Assembly (NCBI GenBank): GCA_902490585.1
Contig: CABUEI010000002.1
Coordinates: 62,001 to 126,000, forward strand
Source: an uncultured Oscillospiraceae bacterium
Lineage (GTDB): Bacteria; Bacillota; Clostridia; Oscillospirales; Ruminococcaceae
Direction: 5' to 3'
DNA: 64,000 bases
This document shows positions 61,092 to 64,000 of the stretch, piece after piece; the stretch's first letter is position 1, and each line of letters starts with the position of its first letter. The position numbers and the translations under genes were made by a program. The notes beneath the pieces were generated by a model. That model saw only the letters and a program-made list of their open reading frames with translations. It made no database searches and had not been told where the DNA came from.

Positions 61092-61637
61092 ATGGCTGCT
61101 GTTGACAAGACATACGGCGACGCATTGTTCTCTCTTGTTACCGAAGAGGATGAAAAGGCTCTGCCCGACATTCTCGGACAGCTTAAAAGTGTTTCGGAGG
61201 TTTTTACCGCCGAACCCGATTTTATAAAGCTGTTGCGTACTCCTACTATCCCGATCGAAGAAAAGACGGCACTTGTAAAAGAGGTCTTTGACGGAAAGGT
61301 GCATAAGTTTGTAGTGAACTTTCTGTGCATTCTTACCGAAAACGACAGACTGCCCGACTTTGAGCGGATACTGGCATACTTCACAGGGCTGTATAACGAA
61401 AAGCTCGGTATAGCAGACGTTACCGTAACGTCCGCAATGCCTCTTTCGGATACGGCGGCTGAAAAGATCAGAGCAAAAATGGCTGAGATTACGGGTAAGA
61501 CCGTTAATATGACGCTGAAAACCGATGATAAACTCATCGGCGGCGTTGTTATCAGCTACGGCAATACGACTATCGACGGAAGCGTCAAGGCAAGGCTCGA
61601 ACAGCTTAAGGCTGATATTGCCGGAACTATCGACTGA
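61092..61637 (+). CDS. atpH: ATP synthase subunit delta
   Basis: 181-residue OSCP-type subunit linking stalk and F1. N-terminal helical bundle (YGDALFSLVTEEDE) and C-terminal conserved DDKLIGGVVISYGNTTIDGSVKARLEQL (split: DDKLIGGVVISYG). One base separates its ATG from the atpF stop (AACTGAAATG). Confidence 0.93.
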   Translation: MAAVDKTYGDALFSLVTEEDEKALPDILGQLKSVSEVFTAEPDFIKLLRTPTIPIEEKTALVKEVFDGKVHKFVVNFLCILTENDRLPDFERILAYFTGLYNEKLGIADVTVTSAMPLSDTAAEKIRAKMAEITGKTVNMTLKTDDKLIGGVVISYGNTTIDGSVKARLEQLKADIAGTID

Positions 61638-61684
61638 CATAAAAATCGTCAGACGGTAAAAAAATACGAAAGGAAGAACCTCCA

Positions 61685-63190
61685 ATGGATTTACGCCCGG
61701 ATGAAATAACAGGCATAATTAAATCCCGGATCAAGGACTACGGCTCAAAAATCCGTCTTGAAGATACAGGTACTGTTGTAACTGTAGGTGACGGTATTGT
61801 TCGTATACACGGACTTGAAAAGTGTATGATGAACGAGCTGCTGGAATTTGAGAACGGCGTTCGCTGCATGGCGCTCAACTTAGAGCAGGACTTTGTCGGT
61901 GCGGTTATGCTGGGCTCAGATGCCGAGATCAAAGAGGGCGATACAGTAAAGCGTACAGGCTCTGTCGTATCTGTACCCGTAGGTGAGGAACTGCTCGGAC
62001 GAGTAGTAAACGCACTGGGACAGCCTATCGACGGCAAGGGCGCTATACTCGCAAAGGAAACACGCCCGATCGAGAAGATCGCACCAGGTATCATTACGAG
62101 AAAATCTGTTAACGTTCCGCTTCAGACAGGTATCAAGGCTATCGACTCCATGATACCGATAGGAAGAGGTCAGCGTGAGCTGATTATCGGCGACAGACAG
62201 ACAGGTAAGACTGCCATTGCGATTGATACGATCATAAATCAGAAGAAAACAGACGTAATTTGTATATACGTTGCTATAGGTCAGAAGGCTTCTACGGTTG
62301 CAAACGTAGTTGAACAGCTCACCGCCGCAGGCGCTATGGACTACACAATAGTAGTTTCAGCTACCGCAAGTGAGCTTGCGCCCTTACAGTACATCGCTCC
62401 CTATTCGGGATGCACCATGGGTGAATACTTCATGGAAAAGGGCAAGGACGCACTCATAATCTATGATGACCTGTCCAAGCACGCTGTGGCTTACAGAGCA
62501 CTTTCTCTGCTCCTCAAGCGTCCGCCCGGACGTGAGGCTTACCCCGGCGACGTATTCTATCTTCATTCAAGACTGCTCGAAAGAGCCGCTAACTTAAACG
62601 AGAACTACGGCGGCGGTTCGCTTACCGCTCTGCCTATCATCGAAACACAGGCAGGCGATGTTTCAGCATATATCCCGACCAACGTTATTTCAATCACCGA
62701 CGGTCAGATATTCCTTGAAACAGAGCTATTCCACTCAGGTGTAAGACCTGCGGTTAACCCCGGTATCTCGGTATCCCGTGTCGGCGGTAATGCGCAGATT
62801 AAGGCTATGAAGAAGGTTTCGGGTACTCTTAAACTCGAATACTCGCAGTTCAGAGAGTTACAGAGCTTCTCGCAGTTCGGTTCGGATCTTGATAAGGATA
62901 CAAAGGAACGTCTTGCAAAGGGCGAGCGTATCGTTGAGATATTGAAGCAGGGACAGAACTCTCCCATAGCTGTTGAAAACCAGGTTATAATCATTTATGC
63001 CGTTATCAACAACTATCTCAAAGACATTCCGCTTGATAAGGTCGGCGACTTTGAGCGTGACCTCTATAAGCACATGGAAGAGGCTCACCCCGATATCACA
63101 GCAAGCATAAGAGAAGAAAAGGTACTCACTCCCGATAACGAAGAAAAGCTGAAAGCCGCTCTGAAGGATTTCTCGGAGAAGTACGTTTAA
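61685..63190 (+). CDS. atpA: ATP synthase subunit alpha
   Basis: 501 residues. Walker A GDRQTGKT, the Arg-finger region PAVNPGISVSRVGG, and LLLKRPPGREAYPGDVFYLHSR. Regulatory nucleotide-binding partner of beta in F1. Confidence 0.98.
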   Translation: MDLRPDEITGIIKSRIKDYGSKIRLEDTGTVVTVGDGIVRIHGLEKCMMNELLEFENGVRCMALNLEQDFVGAVMLGSDAEIKEGDTVKRTGSVVSVPVGEELLGRVVNALGQPIDGKGAILAKETRPIEKIAPGIITRKSVNVPLQTGIKAIDSMIPIGRGQRELIIGDRQTGKTAIAIDTIINQKKTDVICIYVAIGQKASTVANVVEQLTAAGAMDYTIVVSATASELAPLQYIAPYSGCTMGEYFMEKGKDALIIYDDLSKHAVAYRALSLLLKRPPGREAYPGDVFYLHSRLLERAANLNENYGGGSLTALPIIETQAGDVSAYIPTNVISITDGQIFLETELFHSGVRPAVNPGISVSRVGGNAQIKAMKKVSGTLKLEYSQFRELQSFSQFGSDLDKDTKERLAKGERIVEILKQGQNSPIAVENQVIIIYAVINNYLKDIPLDKVGDFERDLYKHMEEAHPDITASIREEKVLTPDNEEKLKAALKDFSEKYV

Positions 63191-63228
63191 GACTAAGATA
63201 TAAGAATTAAGCGAAAGGAAGAATAGTT

Positions 63229-63354
63229 ATGAAAAAGGCATCACTTGTACTGAGCATAGTTGCTTTAAGCATATCGGCACTCACCCTTGCGCTCACGGTT
63301 TTAGAGCTGTTCTATAAAAAAACGACTTATATCGACAGTGATAATATCCGATAA
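63229..63354 (+). CDS. 41-residue single-pass membrane protein between atpA and atpG
   Basis: ATG at 63229 preceded by GCGAAAGGAAG; ends 12 bp before atpG. Sequence starts MKKASLVLSIVALSISALTL, giving one transmembrane helix (~5-28), then a short polar tail (YKKTTYIDSDNIR). It is too short for usual ORF calls but has a good ribosome-binding site. Not part of the standard atp operon; could be a small subunit or regulator of the synthase. Function unknown. Confidence 0.65.
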   Translation: MKKASLVLSIVALSISALTLALTVLELFYKKTTYIDSDNIR

Positions 63355-63366
63355 AGGAGGCTTTGC

Positions 63367-64000
63367 ATGGCTTCGGGAAATATGAAGGACATCAAGCGCA
63401 GAGTAAAAAGCGTTGAGTCCACTATGCAGATAACGAAGGCTATGGAGCTGGTTGCCTCTTCTAAGCTCAGAAAGGCTAAGCTTCGTGCCGAGGACGCACG
63501 TCCGTTCTTTGATGCACAGTATTCCCTTATGTGCCGTATAGCAGGCGAGACGGAGAACCTGAGCACCGTATATACAAGACACAGAGAGGTTAAAAACCGT
63601 CTGTTCATTGTAATTGCAGGTGACAGAGGTCTTGCAGGCGGTTACAACTCCAATATACTGAAGCTGGTACAGCAGACCCACGGCGATGAATATTCGCCTA
63701 AGATAATAGCTGTCGGCAAGAAGTCTGCGGAGTTCTTTACAAAGCACGAATACGACGTAGTGGCGCAGTTCCCCGGCATTGCGGAGCATATCAAAACGGC
63801 AGATGCTGCCGATATAGCGCAGATAGCAACAGACCTTTTCGTAAACGGCGAGGTAGACGAGATAGAACTGTTCTTTACGCAGTTCGTATCTCCTCTTGTA
63901 CAGACCCCTACCCGTATGCCCGTTCTCCCCATAGACGCTCCGACAGGCAAGGCAGTACCCGAAAACAAGACAGGTACAACCTATGACCCCAGCCCCGAGG
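63367..64000 (+). CDS. atpG: ATP synthase subunit gamma, partial at window edge
   Basis: ATG 63367 after AAAGGAGG. 211 codons visible: N-terminal coiled-coil helix MASGNMKDIKRRVKSVEST, then TKAMELVASSKLRKA, and the GDRGLAGGYNSN Rossmann segment. The C-terminal rotor helix is outside the window. atpD and atpC are expected downstream. Confidence 0.96.
   Translation, partial: MASGNMKDIKRRVKSVESTMQITKAMELVASSKLRKAKLRAEDARPFFDAQYSLMCRIAGETENLSTVYTRHREVKNRLFIVIAGDRGLAGGYNSNILKLVQQTHGDEYSPKIIAVGKKSAEFFTKHEYDVVAQFPGIAEHIKTADAADIAQIATDLFVNGEVDEIELFFTQFVSPLVQTPTRMPVLPIDAPTGKAVPENKTGTTYDPSPE

Overview
The window reads as a chromosomal segment of a Gram-positive, anaerobic, low-to-mid GC Clostridia member, most likely a fibre-degrading gut bacterium of the Ruminococcaceae/Oscillospirales kind ([Eubacterium] siraeum-like). 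This rests on the protein families seen (DUF6062, YqhQ, SNF transporter, ABC-F, WYL regulator), the secreted multi-domain glycoside hydrolase with fibronectin type III repeats, and sigma-A promoters with 17-bp spacers. The species guess is inference. No rRNA, tRNA, CRISPR array, prophage or transposase gene was seen.

Layout. 1-10.8 kb is almost all minus strand: an ABC export/import locus whose secreted subunit runs off the left edge, an ABC-F ATPase, a PrsA/SurA-like lipoprotein, pheS-pheT and an orphan prepilin-like gene. 11-23.9 kb is mainly plus strand: AI-2E-type transporter, bifunctional NAD(P)HX repair enzyme, lipoprotein, a minus-strand surface protein with an unusual sorting-like tail, GH36 alpha-galactosidase, WYL regulator, DUF3810 protein with a tandemly duplicated 3' end, a divergent ADP-ribosylglycohydrolase and a MATE pump. 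24-45 kb holds a SpoIID-like protein and citrate synthase on divergent overlapping promoters, a lipoprotein plus two-component system, the yqhQ-prmC, recA-recX, rimO-pgsA housekeeping run, a palindromic MITE-like element, an SNF symporter, convergent mnmE-secA2, and glmU with an alpha/beta hydrolase.

45.3-52.8 kb encodes two very large secreted proteins sharing the same FN3 repeat type: a BspA-like leucine-rich-repeat protein with a degenerate transglutaminase-like domain, and a GH5 mannanase-type enzyme with X2 and carbohydrate-binding modules. A convergent six-gene minus-strand operon (52.9-56.8 kb) combines OGG-like and uracil DNA glycosylases, a phosphoesterase, a YdbC-like protein, a GH27 alpha-galactosidase and a coupled zinc-ribbon protein. 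From 57.9 kb to the right edge lies an F-type ATP synthase operon (atpZ-I-B-E-F-H-A-[41-aa membrane ORF]-G) preceded by an anchored protein of unknown function.

How it fits together. GH5 mannanase outside the cell and GH36/GH27 alpha-galactosidases without signal peptides form a plausible galactomannan/galacto-oligosaccharide set, and an exact 12-bp sequence recurs near the GH36 and GH5 promoters. The AtpE ion site carries two carboxylates, which suggests Na+ coupling. The most unusual items are the ABC ATPase-AbrB fusion, the extra atp-operon genes, the synonymous-only duplicated gene end, several small hairpin repeats and a G-quadruplex motif in the secA leader.
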